Positions 26,558-38,144 are shown, counted from the stretch's first letter. The stretch: 64,000 bases of DNA from Campylorhamphus procurvoides (GCA_013396655.1 WBMV01006667.1:62001-126000); one strand, 5' to 3'. Made by a program: numbers and translations. Notes: a model not told the origin generated them from the sequence alone.

Positions 26558-26602
26558 AAAACAAACAAACAAACAAACAAACAAACAAACAAACAAACAA
26601 AC
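26558..26602. repeat. (AAAC)n microsatellite
   Basis: About eleven nearly perfect AAAC units. Confidence 0.95.
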
Positions 26603-26682
26603 CAAAAAACCCAACACCAACACACTGACGTATTAGATGAACTTTAAAAATCCACTTTCAGTACTGCACATTCTGTGTTCAG

Positions 26683-26805
26683 AAGTTCTTTATTGCTGGT
26701 GGTTTATTCGAAAGATCCGTAGTTGGCAGTCTGGCATCCTGTTATGGAGAAGGGTCATGTACGCTGAAGATTTATATTGGGGGAATAAACTGCCTTTTCA
26801 GTAAG
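26683..26805 (+). other. Candidate 123-nt exon (weak)
   Basis: An AG acceptor at 26681-26682 follows a modest pyrimidine stretch, and the segment ends at the donor gtaagg (26806). The length is a multiple of three and one frame is open throughout (starts KFFIAGGLFERS, ends GGINCLFSK), with three cysteines and several CpG dinucleotides that are unusual for the surroundings. No protein family is recognised. A 41-codon open frame is not rare by chance at this base composition. Confidence 0.18.
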
Positions 26806-29401
26806 GTAAGGAAATTTGAAAGGAAGTAATAATTTATTTTAATACTTGTTAATGAATGTGTTATATAATACATAATATAGAATAATGCAGTTGGTCTTCT
26901 GTATATTGAGAAAAATATACATCCTTAACTGATGTGGAAACAGGTTTTGTTATGGAGAAGGTAAAAGAAGACAGAACAGTGCTTCCCTCACACAGTAATT
27001 TTTTTTGTAGGTGGACTTAGAGACTTGTAAATGAATACAATTTATGACAAGTAGGGTCTGTAATTGCCAACAGTATATTTTTTTGTTTCTTCAAGCTTTT
27101 TCAGAAACCTGCAGCCATTCTAATCCTCCATAAATTGTTTCATTTCTCTGAGAGTCCTCTTGTTGCAGCTTTGATCTGTCAAGTCAATTAGTGATCTGGG
27201 ACCTAGTTCAAATTTTTGCTATATGTTTTTACCATGTGATGGGTTGCTACTTGCCACTGAAACATCAAACTGGCACTTATTTTAGTGTTCAAGCAAACTG
27301 AATATTTTTCCATTTTACACTCCACAAAGTAGAATTTAATTTGAAGCAAGGTTTCTTCCGTTTTGATTGTGCATAAATACTAATATGCATAAAATTACCA
27401 TGGAGGAATTTCTGTGATGCACTGTTAATGAATAATTATGTGAATTTTTCTAACACACTTTATTTAGGCATAAAACTCCTCATTAATGACCAAAGAACTA
27501 CACAAGTATGCCCATGTTTTACCTTTTATTGTTGCTGTGGTGGTGGTGCTGCTGGTGTTTTTAGATGAATGAATAATTATACATTTGGTCTTTTTGGACT
27601 ATATCAAATCTAAGTTTCTGACTCATTTAATTTCTCTCTCTCCAGGGCATGAATTAAATACTTGTACAAAGAAATTCAGAATCATAAGTGCTGCTACAGA
27701 AAGTTGATTCGTTTTCAAAGCATTTATTTTAAATGCTTCAAAAATATTTTTAATAAATTCAAATTATCGTGCATTATGTATTTCACATTTTTATGAAACA
27801 TTCATTCTAAATAAAATAATTGAGAAAGATAACTTTTTCTTGATGATTCCATGAACATTTAAAATAAATCTTAGTCAATATTTCCCAGATAATGCATAAA
27901 TTCTCCATGTCTTAAGCAACCATTCCTTCATCGCATGCATACTTCGTTAGGTTAGAACAAAACCATTTGTTGAATTCTTTACAGGGAAAGGTGTTTTAGT
28001 GATTAGACCAGCTTTTTTTGTAAAAAATGCAATAGGTTTGTCATAAGCAAACTGACAGCTTTGACAGAGTACCTTCATAGACTGCTCTGCAAATAACAAA
28101 AATTTTGCATTTAAGAAAGGACTATGAGATAAGAAAAGTCAGATATATCAATAAATAAACTTTGCCACACAAAGATTTTCTTAGTTATAAAGAGGATAAG
28201 ACAGATTTTTATTTTCTATCTCTTTCTTTTTTCCCCAAATATCAAATATAACAAATAATTAGCAGTACAACACATTGAAGATTACCCTGCTGCTCTTTCT
28301 TTTTGTGTGTCCAAAAATATCTGTAAAAACGATACTTGCAAATTCGTCTCCCCTACCTCTGAGGCAATCTTAAGAGATTGCACAAGGACTTAACTTCCAA
28401 ACCACTGCACAGCCTCCAGCACAGAGAATAAAATATGTTGTGATTATGGTTCAAATAGTTGGCTCTTGCTTGCTGAAGGCCCACCTTTTAATTGCTGTTC
28501 TAAAGGATGCATAAAGGAATTAGTAATGAAATAGCAAATTAGTGTAGCATATAATGCTATGGCCTATGCGCAATAATGAGTATAGCAGCTGGCAGAGTGC
28601 AAATGACATTAGAAATTAGAACATTTTGGCTTTTGTATTTGGTCTACTGTAAAGCAAAACTTCCATACAAAAGGAATTCTTCAATGCCTAAACATAAACT
28701 TACAAAAGCAGCTAAAAATCAGACACACTACATGTCCATGCACACATACTTTGCATTGACAGTTTCTTCAGTAAATTTATTTACAAAAGGATCCTTTCTT
28801 TTGCATAATGAATGATGCGCCATCCTTGTATTCTCTATCAAATACATGAGCTGCTAACTTGAATTGTAACTCAGGATAAATTTCTTTGGCATAGATATTT
28901 TCATTCTGGTTTGTATCATTCACTCACCATTATGTACCTTTCTAAAGAATCTTTTTCCTTTACAAGTGTTGTTTTGCAAAAGGATAGGCCTCAGTCATTG
29001 CTTATAAAACTTACTTACCATAGCATAGAAGAAGCATTTAAAGAAGTAGTTGAAAAAAATTAGGGGAAAAAGTGTGCAAAATTGCAATACTGTTGGATAC
29101 AGTTGCTTTGAAATTTGCTTAAGAATAAGAACAATTTTTAAATGTTTATTTTAAAAAACATTTTGGTGCACTGTGATGCTAATATATACACAAAAAGCCC
29201 ATTTTGTAGGGTAAACCTAAACATCATTTAAAAGAAAAAATCAAACAATAACAAAAACCAAATAATAAGTAATCAGTAAAAGAAAAGATATTTAACATTC
29301 TTTCCTGTTGCAAGGCGTGTTGTATGGCAATGGGAAGAAGGTCCATGAGACATCATCAACACATTTTTCCCTTCTGGCAGTGCTACACTATCAAAAAAAC
29401 C

Positions 29402-29426
29402 AATCTCTAGCTTTAAGCTAGAGATT
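29402..29426. repeat. Perfect 25-bp palindrome
   Basis: Two 12-base arms (left arm aatctctagctt) are exact reverse complements around a single t. Unknown role. Confidence 0.9.
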
Positions 29427-29623
29427 TGGATTTAATGTAGTAAGGTTGTGGGTCCTTTGCAGCTGATGGTGTGCTTAATTACTTGTGTTACTGAGAAGTG
29501 TGGAATCATCTAAAGATACTGCTGCTTCAGACAATGTTGTTGTTTTTTATAGACAGTATAACATACTATTCAGAGAGAATATAGCCCACTGCCAATCAAG
29601 GCAGTAAAAATAAAATTATAAAA

Positions 29624-29800
29624 GCATAGAATAATTTGAGTTGGAAGGGACCTTTAAAGATGACCCAGTTCCAAGCCCCTTGCCATGGACAGGAACATCT
29701 TTCACTAGATTAGGTTGCTTGATTCCCCATTCAACATTGTCTTGAACACTTTCAGTGATCCAAAGATTCTCTGGGCAATCTGTTCCAGCTTCTTGCCACT
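29624..29800 (-). mobile_element. CR1 LINE, minus strand (cluster element A, part 1)
   Basis: Begins with the reverse complement of a CR1 3' end (catagaataatttgagttgg, then aagggacctttaaagatga) and runs through gggcaatctgttccag. It is then cut at 29801 by an LTR-like element and resumes at 30567. Confidence 0.85.
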
Positions 29801-30566
29801 TGTAAGACCCCAAGTATTGAGCTATGAGCTCACCAAAAGATTTTACTTTAAAAATACACAAGGCTCAAACAATACCAGACCTCCAGATACGTTAGAGGAG
29901 CATTTGGTTCATTTAACACCTTAAGAGAGAGCGCAAAGGAGAATACATCACCCACGTTTTCTCATGGCATACTTTTACTGCTAAACTTGAGGAAATAAGG
30001 GAACTTGGCAAAAGTTTAAGGGGTATATACAACCAAAATAAAGCGTTGAACAAAGCATTGACTTAGCACATACTCACCCATACAACTAAGTTACCCAAAA
30101 TATTAAAAAAGAAGATTAGAAGAAGAAAAGAAAGAGACATAAAGTGAGAGAGATAGCTGCCATTCCTAAATCCAGCATAGGTCCAGCTACAGGAGTCTAG
30201 AAAAAGGGGGTTCAAGCAAGTGGAGATCACAGGTATTTGGTTTTATCTGCTCTAGGCCCCTGTGGTCACCTCTCCCAGGAGGGACTTCCAGCCCACTGGC
30301 CACTCTGGGGCCTCAAGGAGAGATGAGGTGTGGTGCTTTCGCCGTCTGAGCCAATCGGAGGCTCAGCTAGGGGTTCCAAGAGATGTGACATGGATAGTGC
30401 TTCTGCTGTCAAGTGACTGACAGCTTCTCTGGGGTTGGCCCAGGACACTTGCCTGAACTGGGGAATGGAATAGGGCCTCACCTTTGAGAAATTCAACCTG
30501 TCCCTAGCACACACACATATACACAGTCCCATGAGCTGGTCTGAACCAATAATCCACTGTATCACA
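29801..30566. mobile_element. 766-bp LTR-like insertion in CR1 A
   Basis: The two sides of this block join up as continuous CR1 sequence, so it is an insertion. It begins tgtaagacccc and ends ccactgtatcaca, giving TG...CA ends. It has no long frame and no poly(A) tail. Size, ends and lack of coding capacity fit a solo LTR. I see no exact target-site duplication (gccact on the left against gcaccc on the right, at best similar) and do not recognise the family. Orientation is undecided: AATAAA is on the plus strand at 30037-30042, while the more GC-rich half lies at 30240-30500. Confidence 0.6.
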
Positions 30567-30689
30567 GCACCCTCACTGTAATAAATGTCTTCCTTTGTAT
30601 CTGATCTAAAGCCGCCTTCAGTTTAAAGACATTGCCCTGTCCTGTCACAACAAGCCGTTGTAAAAAGTGTTTCCCCATCTTTCTTATAG
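30567..30689 (-). mobile_element. CR1 LINE, minus strand (element A, part 2)
   Basis: Continues with caccctcactgtaataaatg and tcagtttaaagacattgcc, the expected next CR1 stretch after part 1. It ends at ttcttata, where another CR1 begins. Confidence 0.85.
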
Positions 30690-31094
30690 TCATAGAATCA
30701 TAAAGGTTGGAAAAGACCTCCAGGATCATCAAGTCCAACCTTTGACAGATCACTGCCTTGTAAAGACCATAGCACTAAGTGCCATGTCCAGTTGTTTCTT
30801 GAACACCTCCAGGGACAGTGATTCCACCAGCTCCCTAGGTAGGTTGGTCCAGTACTTGATAACCCTTTTGATGAAGAAATTTTTCTTAATATGCAGTTTA
30901 AACCTCCCCTGGTACTACTTGAAGCTGTTTCCTCTCACCTTTGTTACTAGGAGAAGAGACCAGCCCCCACCCAACTACAATGTTCTTTCAGGTATATGTA
31001 GAAAGTGGAAAGTGTCCTCTGAGCCTCCTTCTCTCCAGGCTAATTATAAGCTACAGAGCTTCCCCAGGATAATTATAATTCTCCAGAGCTTCCT
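30690..31094 (-). mobile_element. Second CR1 LINE (element B), inserted in CR1 A
   Basis: A fresh CR1 3' end (tcatagaatcataaaggttgg, given here by position 30690-30710, then aaaagacctccaggatc) starts inside element A. It is a different subfamily from A, with the ggttggaaaagacct type of 3' end. It is a 5'-truncated copy of about 400 bases. Near 31040-31090 a short stretch (ataattataa, cagagcttcc) is duplicated. Element A resumes right after it. Confidence 0.8.
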
Positions 31095-31615
31095 CTAAGC
31101 TCTTTTAAGTATTGAAAAGCTGTAATAGGTTCTCCCCAGTGCCTTTTCTTCTACAGGCTGAATAACCACAGCTGTCAAGCTTTTCTTCATAGAAGAGATG
31201 TTCCAGTTCTTTGCTCATATTTGTGGTCCTCTGGGAAGATTCATCTCTTGTACTGGAAACAGCAGAGCTGGCTTCTGTACTTCAGGTGGAGTCTCACCAG
31301 AGCTCAGTAGAGGGGCAGAATCACCTCCCTTAATCTGCTGGCCATGCTTCTTTTGATGAAGTCCAGAATGCAAATGGCTTTCTGGGTGCAAGTGCAAATT
31401 GCTGGTTCATATCTAATTTTTTATCTACTAATATCCCAAATTTTATCTCTGCAGGACTGCACATCTCCCAGTCTATTGGTACTGTTGATTGCCCTGGCCC
31501 AGGGGCAGAGTTTTGAACTTCATGAAGTATGTACTGGTCCATTTATCTAACCTGTCAAAGTCCCCCTGCATGGCATTCCTTCCTGATAGCATATCAATTG
31601 TGTTGTTCAGCCTGA
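31095..31615 (-). mobile_element. CR1 LINE, minus strand (element A, part 3)
   Basis: Resumes the first CR1 with ttttaagtattgaaaagctg and continues with ctccaccttgag-equivalent stretches: cttcaggtggagtctcacc, cagtagaggggcagaatcacc and cctgcatggcattccttcc. All are in the expected CR1 order. It is cut at about 31616 by an LTR. Confidence 0.85.
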
Positions 31616-31871
31616 TGTCTGTGACCTTGGCTGGATTCCAGGTGCCCATCAAGCCACTCTACTACTCCCCTCCTCAGCAGGCCATGGGTGAAGAAAATAA
31701 GATGGAAAAAAACATTTGTGGGTCAAGATAAAGGAAGTTAAAAAAAAAAAAGTAAAGATCATGTATGAGTAAGCAAAGGAAAACAAAAGATTTTATTCTC
31801 TACTTCTCATAAACAGATAATGGCAAATCACTTCCTGGGAAGTGCAGAGCTTCAGTATACTTACTGGTTGC
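31616..31871 (-). mobile_element. LTR C, part 1 (avian ERVL-like, minus strand)
   Basis: Starts tgtctgtgaccttggctgg and continues with ccaggtgcccatcaagcc and actcccctcctcagc, which matches the reverse complement of a widespread bird LTR family. It is split at 31871 by a younger LTR and resumes at 32583. The exact outer border is uncertain by about four bases and no clear target-site duplication is seen. Confidence 0.75.
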
Positions 31872-32577
31872 TGTGCTGGTTTGAAGGCAAACAGACAGGA
31901 AAAATGTACTCAACTCAAAAAAAAATTGCAATAAGTACAATGATACAGAGAAAAAATATTGGGTTTAACCAACAAAAACCAGATGTACAACCAGCACTCT
32001 GGGGCATGAACAGAATGGTGTACATTGGCCCCTGTGCTGAGTGCCACGTGGTCCCCCTGAGTGAAAAGTAAAAGGAAAGAAATAAGAAAAACCTTTTGGT
32101 GAGGATGATGGCCACGATCTGGTCAAGAGTGGCAATCACAGTTCTGTTGAGGTTCTGGCCCTCCTCTAGATCTGATGAGTGGTACCAGAGGTCCCAAAAC
32201 CCAAAGATTATATATGCTCAGGTTCAGGTGGGGATGTCCAGTACCTCCCCCAGAGCGAGAAGTTTCACAATGGGTGTTTTAACTCTGTGAGTCATGGGCC
32301 ATTATCAGACTTGACCCCTCAGGCTGCCTGGAAAGGTGCTAATGACTCCCCGGTGGGAAGTTATCATGGTTGAGTCACTGGTGTGAAGACAGGAAAACTT
32401 TTCTATATCACAGGTTTTTTAAACACTCACTTTGTAGCCTGAGGTGTCAGGTGTGCCCTGGGCAGCTGCTGCAAATAATCCTTTATTAGCAGTTCATCAG
32501 AAATGAGATCGAGGGTGTAGAATACACAGTTTTTGTCACATCCACATGATGATAAACTGGTTCCAGGCACTAGGACA
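31872..32577 (-). mobile_element. Solo LTR D, copy 1 (young avian ERV LTR), nested in LTR C
   Basis: Starts TGTGCTGGTTTGAAGG and ends GGACA. It is flanked by perfect 5-base duplications gttgc (31867-31871 and 32578-32582). The middle, about 31950-32290, is nearly identical to 50645-50995, with only a few substitutions seen by eye. On the minus strand TATATAAT lies at 32207-32214, a plausible LTR promoter box, so the LTR most likely reads on the minus strand. Against copy 2 it lacks a stretch near 32290 of about 65 bases and a shorter one near 31925. No internal retroviral genes accompany it. Confidence 0.88.
32207..32214 (-). promoter_or_regulatory. TATA-box-like site of LTR D copy 1
   Basis: TATATAAT on the minus strand, in the position expected before the transcription start of a minus-strand LTR. 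The other copy has the same box. Activity is not shown by sequence. Confidence 0.45.
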
Positions 32578-32582
32578 GTTGC

Positions 32583-32916
32583 TCTGGAAGCAAACAACAT
32601 AAATAGCAAATGCACCCTTCACCATGTACCTTCCCCACTTTTACCTTACCTTTTATTGTTGAGCAGACGTCACATGGTACAAACTATCCCTTTGGTCAGT
32701 TTGGGTCACCTGTTCCTGCTGTGTGACCTCCAAAAATCCAGCCTACTGGAGTGTGGGAGTTGGAGAATGTTAGAGAAACAGTATGCATGCTCTGAAATGG
32801 CCCAGCAGTAGCCAAAACACTGGTGTGCTAGTAACACTTTTGTAGCTACCATTACAGAGCACAGTGCTCTGAGGGATGTTATGGGAAAATGAACTTCATC
32901 TCAACCAGAGCAAATA
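32583..32916 (-). mobile_element. LTR C, part 2
   Basis: Continues with cagacgtcacatggta and tttggtcagtttgggtca, diagnostic of the same bird LTR family as the solo LTR at 42779-43356. It ends with a diverged form of the family's terminal stretch (aacttcatctcaaccagagc). Together with part 1, LTR C is about 590 bases once the nested LTR is removed. A cgtcacatgg motif near 32670 resembles a CRE site in the U3 of this family. Confidence 0.75.
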
Positions 32917-33830
32917 TTGTGTTATCTATAAACCTGTTGATGATGCTCCATGTATTTCATTAAGAAAGAATGCCGAACAGTATCAGTCCCAGGACAGACC
33001 CCTGACATACATGACTTATTACTGATCTCCACTGGAACACTGTTCAGTGCAGCTATTTGCATTCAGACATTTAGGGAATCCTTTTCCCAGCTAACAGTGC
33101 ATTCATTTCCAGTAAACCCATCTCATTACAATTTAGTAGCAAGAATATTGCGGGAGACCATATCAAAGGTGTTACAGAAATCAGAGTAAATCAGTTGCTC
33201 TTCTCCTCTTTATCCAGTACAGTTGTGGTACAGTCCAGTCCAGTGGTACAGTTGTGCCACTGTAGAAGGCCATAAAATTAATCAGACACCAGGTGCCCTT
33301 GGTGAGGCCATGATGACTGTCTGTAAGATCTTCCTGTCTTCCATGTGGCTTGATTTCAGGAGGATCTGTTCCATGACCTTACCGAACCTGAGGTAAGACT
33401 AACTGATTGGTAGCCTTTATCAAACATTCTCCCTAAGTTTTCTTTTGTTTGTTTGGCCTCTAATTTTCACCCATAAGCTCTAGACCGCTCTAGGACTCTT
33501 TTTCAATGGCAAGCAGGTGTTTTTTCCATATAGGTTACTCAATCCTTTCTTTTACACAGAGGGCAACTCCCTCACCTTTTCCTTGTCCCTCATGAGCATA
33601 GAGGCCAACTACTACCACTTGTTCCGCATCAATTGCAGCACTTCAATCATGTGATTCACCCCACCAAGTCTCAGTGACAGATCAGATCATAGCTTTCCAG
33701 ATGTAACAGTGGCTCCTAGTTCTTCCTGTTTGTTACCCATGCTACATGCATTGGTGTAGAAATGCTTCTGTTGTAGTGTTAATTGTACCAACTTTTTAGT
33801 AGAACCTTTTGGTAGGGTTTGGAAACATGT
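32917..33830 (-). mobile_element. CR1 LINE, minus strand (element A, part 4)
   Basis: Resumes element A with tgtgttatctataaacctg, then gccgaacagtatcagtccc and gcgggagaccatatcaaagg. The last two are the antisense of the reverse-transcriptase region. To about 33430 the match to CR1 is clear. From 33430 to 33830 it is weaker, but includes cctgtttgttacccatgc and cattggtgtagaaatgctt, which I recall from the upstream part of avian CR1 copies. The frames are thoroughly broken. Confidence is lower for the last 400 bases. Confidence 0.7.
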
Positions 33831-34964
33831 CTTACTACTCAGTAGGCACGTTTGTCCACCCTCTCTTGTGAGCACACAACTCTCACAACTTAGGATATCA
33901 GTCCCCAGATTCATTAGTTTAAAGCATAATTTGGTAAACAACCAATCTACTATAATAAATAAATAGTGTTAATTTAACACTGATATGTTCCTCTATATGT
34001 TCAAGTAGTAAAAAGGTTATTAATAAAAATTATCTGAAATTTTTAGTGGTCTGTTAATTGCATCACCCATCAAATTCCACAGATGATTTTTCTGTCATGT
34101 TTCTTGTTATTAGAAACATATTTTAGTATGTACATACCTACAGTGATTACATTTTTAAAAATTAGATTTCTCTGCCTTTAGTATACACTGATGCCTCTAT
34201 GTTAAATGAACCAATTTATGAATTAAACATTAAAAACACAGAAGCAGAGCTCAAAGAAAAAGTTAGCTATGCACTTGGCTAAGTGTCAACAGAGCAATGT
34301 AGTTGCATATGTCAAATTACAGACCTCAGCATTTTAACCCAAATCTTCAAGGGACAGTGGTCTTTCATTTCAGGTATCTGTTTGAAAACCCATTTGTTTC
34401 TTATTGCTACTTCAAGTCCTATATCCATGGAAAAACCAAGGTGACATAACTAGTCAAACAGACTGTGCATGCAAAAATGCATTAATTACCTTTGGCAATT
34501 CAAACCTGTACAAGTCGAAATTCTGAGCTGGAGATTTGTGGTTGTTGAACATTCTTATTAGTAGTTCTGAGAACACCCTGGAACACTATATAATCACCAA
34601 TGCAGATTACTATCTCACAAGACATGATTCTGCTTCATTCTTTCCCTTTCCATCATTCCAGACTCAGGTCTTCCCATGTGTTTAATTGCTAAATGGTTCA
34701 TTGACAGCCTGAGGTATGAATCTTTTCTACTCTACTTTGTTAGAGTGAGTACTTGGTAATCTTTCATTAATTTTCCAAAACTTCACACAGGACTTTGCTT
34801 TGCTTTCAAAACCACTGATCATTTGTACATTCACTTGACCAGGCCATCCCTTGACTTTTTCTCAAACGTGTCTCGAAGCCTAGAATTCCACACCTTCAAC
34901 AGAGAATGCACTCATGATATTTTGAAATGTATTGTTACCTTGTAGGTCATTTAAAAGAAGGTAA

Positions 34965-35077
34965 AATTAAAAAAAAAAAGCCCGAAAAAACAAACAAACA
35001 AACGAACAAAACACCAAAACCAAAACCAAACAAAACCAAAACCAACAAAAAAAACCCAAACAAACAAAAAAAAAACC
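34965..35077. repeat. A-rich tract with CAAA units
   Basis: About 110 bases of A runs mixed with CAAA and CCAAAA units and almost no T. It is a decayed simple repeat or poly(A)-derived tract. No retrocopy is recognised upstream. Confidence 0.85.
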
Positions 35078-36989
35078 TGTTCCAAAACTAAAACAAACCA
35101 ATTTCCAAGATTTGTATTAGTCTTTTAGCATCATCAGTGACACCTGGCCCATTCATAAAGAGCTCAGAACCCCCTTTCATTTGAGTTTATTAGTTCTTCT
35201 TGTTCAACAGCAGCAGTGAAATGATGCATCTAGAATACACAGATCTAGAAGAGTCAGGTCACAAGACTACCCACGGGATTTCAGAAATACTTGTTAACAT
35301 CTGCATTTCTATAGCTTACATCTGAATTCTGTGGAATGATTTTTTTGTCATTTTGATGGAGGTAGCTGGTAAGGTGCCATGAAAGAGTGGTTAAGCCAAT
35401 TAAAAAGATCACTATCAAAAACGTTGGCAAAAAGCAGGTTTTAATACGAATTTATGAAAGTTCAACTTTAACAGAGTTTGATGGCAAGGTTCACTCAATT
35501 GCTTACTACATAGTTGAAGCACACAATGAAATATCAGATCAGAATTCATTTGGAATGAATTATGCATAGATGGGGGATACAAAGAAATAAAGGTGTAAAG
35601 GATACAGATACGAAAGATAAGGTTGCAAGAGGGTTTATCAGCACTTAATATTTATGAAGTGATTCAATAGGATTTCCTGCAATTATAACAGTGATTTTAT
35701 TATAGATTCACAGGAACAACATTCATACCTTAAACAGTTCACGTGCATCCACACAGGCAAAGAGATGTGTACCTTTATATCTACGCATGTAAAGGTACCT
35801 ATCAAAAATTTCCTCTCTCACAACAAATTCCTGTAGTGTTTCTCAACAGGCATGGGTTACAGCTCGATGAGTATGTGTGTGCGTGGAGGTGGGTATTAGT
35901 CTAGGACTCATCATCACTGAAAGTCATCTTAGTACTGAAAACGTGAGTACTGAGTGAGCTCTGAGTGGCATCCCAGATGACATCACATTATAGGGCTCTA
36001 GTCATCAGTAAGTTTCCATCCTGACCATAACCCAAGCTGGCTAATAAGGGTAGTTGCTTATTCTGGAGGCAATGGCATGGAGTGGACACTAAGTCAGTGG
36101 TGACTTTCTCTTTTAACACCAGCAAAATTTTTCTTTTTTCTTCACCTGTTGGAAAAGCTGTCTAAAAAGAAACCATTTCTCCCTTTCCAGTGCTTTCCTC
36201 CGATTGAAGCAATTTCTTCTTCATTGCATCCCTGCTCACTAATCAGAATAGTGAAATTCAGCCCATTTTTCTTCCTGGACAACATAGCCACAAACGTAAG
36301 AAAGTATGCACAGGCACAGATGCAGTTGTTCTATGAAAGAATAATGCAACAATAATCAGGAAGGCAATTTTTAATGAACAGACTAACCAAACAAAATGGC
36401 TTACTTATTTACTACAGTTCCCACACACATCAGTAGACAAGAAGTACAAATAGTAATTTACCATTATATTGAAGGTAGACAAAAAAATTATTGAAGTTGT
36501 AGGTTATCTTCCCTTATATCTAGACTCCTGATGCCAGAAAGAGGAGAGAATATTTAGAGCAAATGTGGACTACCTTGAAGAGTCCAAAAGGTGGAGAAAG
36601 ACATGGCAAAATTGAGGTCAATAAAACATTTTGTGATTTTGTGAGATGCCAGGTTCTTGTTCTCATGCAGCACAATAAGTAACTCTGCTTTGGACTCATC
36701 TACACAGCCTGACACAAACACAAAGACTATCCAAGCCCCGTGGCACAGAACTCACTATAACTGCCTTTTTGCCTGCACTTAGCCTTTCTCTTTATATCCA
36801 CTGCCTGCCCAGGACCTGCCTAATATGTCTTCCCATCCAAAACTTTTAGTCCTTGAAGAAGTAAACATAGGGATTTATAGAGATGATCTACCTAATATGC
36901 AGATAAGTCAATGTTTCTCCTTTTTCAAGAATACAAAGTATTATTAAATAGGTAAATGGCAACTTTGTCAGGAAAATACACCTTGCCTT

Positions 36990-37530
36990 GTTATGGCAAG
37001 GACTGTCGGCAAGCAGAAGCAGAGTCAACCCCTGCTCTGCAGCTGCTATGGCAGCTGCTGAAGGACACCTGGCACTACTTGAGGCTTCGTGAGCCGGAGT
37101 GTCATGTTGCATGCTCAAATTCATCAGCCAGGCCATCAAGGGGTAGTGGAGATTGCCAGTCATTTCCAGAAATATGGTTGTGCTACCAACTTTACACAGC
37201 AGTGCTACTTGACAAGTGCTAGGACCATACTCCCTGACAGATCACCTTCACCAGACAACAGGAGTGATGAAATTCCTGTGGTATTTAACAATGGCTTACA
37301 GGACACAAGAGGGAAGCTGCTTCCCCTTGGTGCACAACCCAGATATGTAAGATGGAGGACGTGCAACAAATAAGCTTACATGTGCTATGAGCACATTGCA
37401 TGAGGCAATGTCCTGGGAGCTAAGCATCTGCACCTATGACACACAGGTGGCATGGATCACACAGGATAGCTCCAGCGGGGCATTCCTCCCAGTCTGCTGT
37501 CAGTTTGCCTTTACTGAACTGTGAGGTAAG
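36990..37530. other. Less AT-rich degenerate island, possible dead transposon or retrocopy
   Basis: Composition is visibly richer in G and C than the flanks and three overlapping frames of 88-94 codons occur (plus 36956-37222 and 37089-37373, minus 36888-37163). No product is recognised with certainty. On the minus strand GNLHYPLMAWLM (about 37100-37135) resembles the GD..YPL..WLM stretch of PIF/Harbinger (HARBI1-like) transposases, with the catalytic Asp replaced by Asn. The rest of the domain does not follow clearly. It may equally be an old processed pseudogene or unique DNA. Confidence 0.25.
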
Positions 37531-38144
37531 GTAGGGGGCATTTGAAGGTTGGTGACTTTGATATTCTTACTAGCACTTTATTATCCATATTCAGAAGACT
37601 AATACTGGTTGGATAATCAGAAATGTGGGTAAATTCATGAACCCAGAATCATATCTAATGCTGAATGGGAGTCAGTGGTTCAACAGTTACAGCTATGACT
37701 CTGCTAAGCAGTAGAACCAGTAAATACATTTACCTGTTTGTTGGCTTTCTATAGGAAAAGATTGAATAATTAAATAAGTAGGATAAATATATTTGTAAAG
37801 AGTCTCAATCTCTCCAGGAATAACTGATTATAATACTTATAAATGGAGCTGAAACATACAGAGTGGAAATAATTTTTAAAAGGGGGAAGATGTTGAGACA
37901 AATTTAATGCACAACTATGGCTACAGTGATATTCAAGGAAACACCTACCTGTGGTACAGGAATTTCCAGCTCTAAGGTTTTTTATTGTTTTATTTTACAA
38001 CTTAGTGCCATGGACTAACATTAATTTTGAATGTATGGTTATGTTAAAACTATTCCCCCTCCTCCTAAATTGCACTTTATTGGTGCAGTGAATTTTGTTT
38101 CTGGTTTGAAATAACAAGTCTGTCTTTCAAATATTATTGAACAG

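Larger units (their letters stand above)
24722..29623. other. Unique AT-rich sequence, no gene recognised
   Basis: Contains a 122-codon open frame (25501-25869) without a recognised domain, an (AAAC)n repeat, an exon candidate at 26683-26805 and a palindrome at 29402-29426. The rest shows no recognisable family. Stretches around 27340-27480 and 28340-28600 contain clustered AT-rich homeodomain-like motifs and might be conserved non-coding DNA, which cannot be judged from one sequence. Confidence 0.5.

Noticed and set aside
26558..26602. Regular repeat as a CRISPR-like array
   Set aside because: Plain four-base microsatellite with no spacers; the host is a eukaryote.
29801..30566. DNA transposon in CR1 A
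   Set aside because: No terminal inverted repeats beyond TG/CA were seen; an LTR fits better, though not proven.
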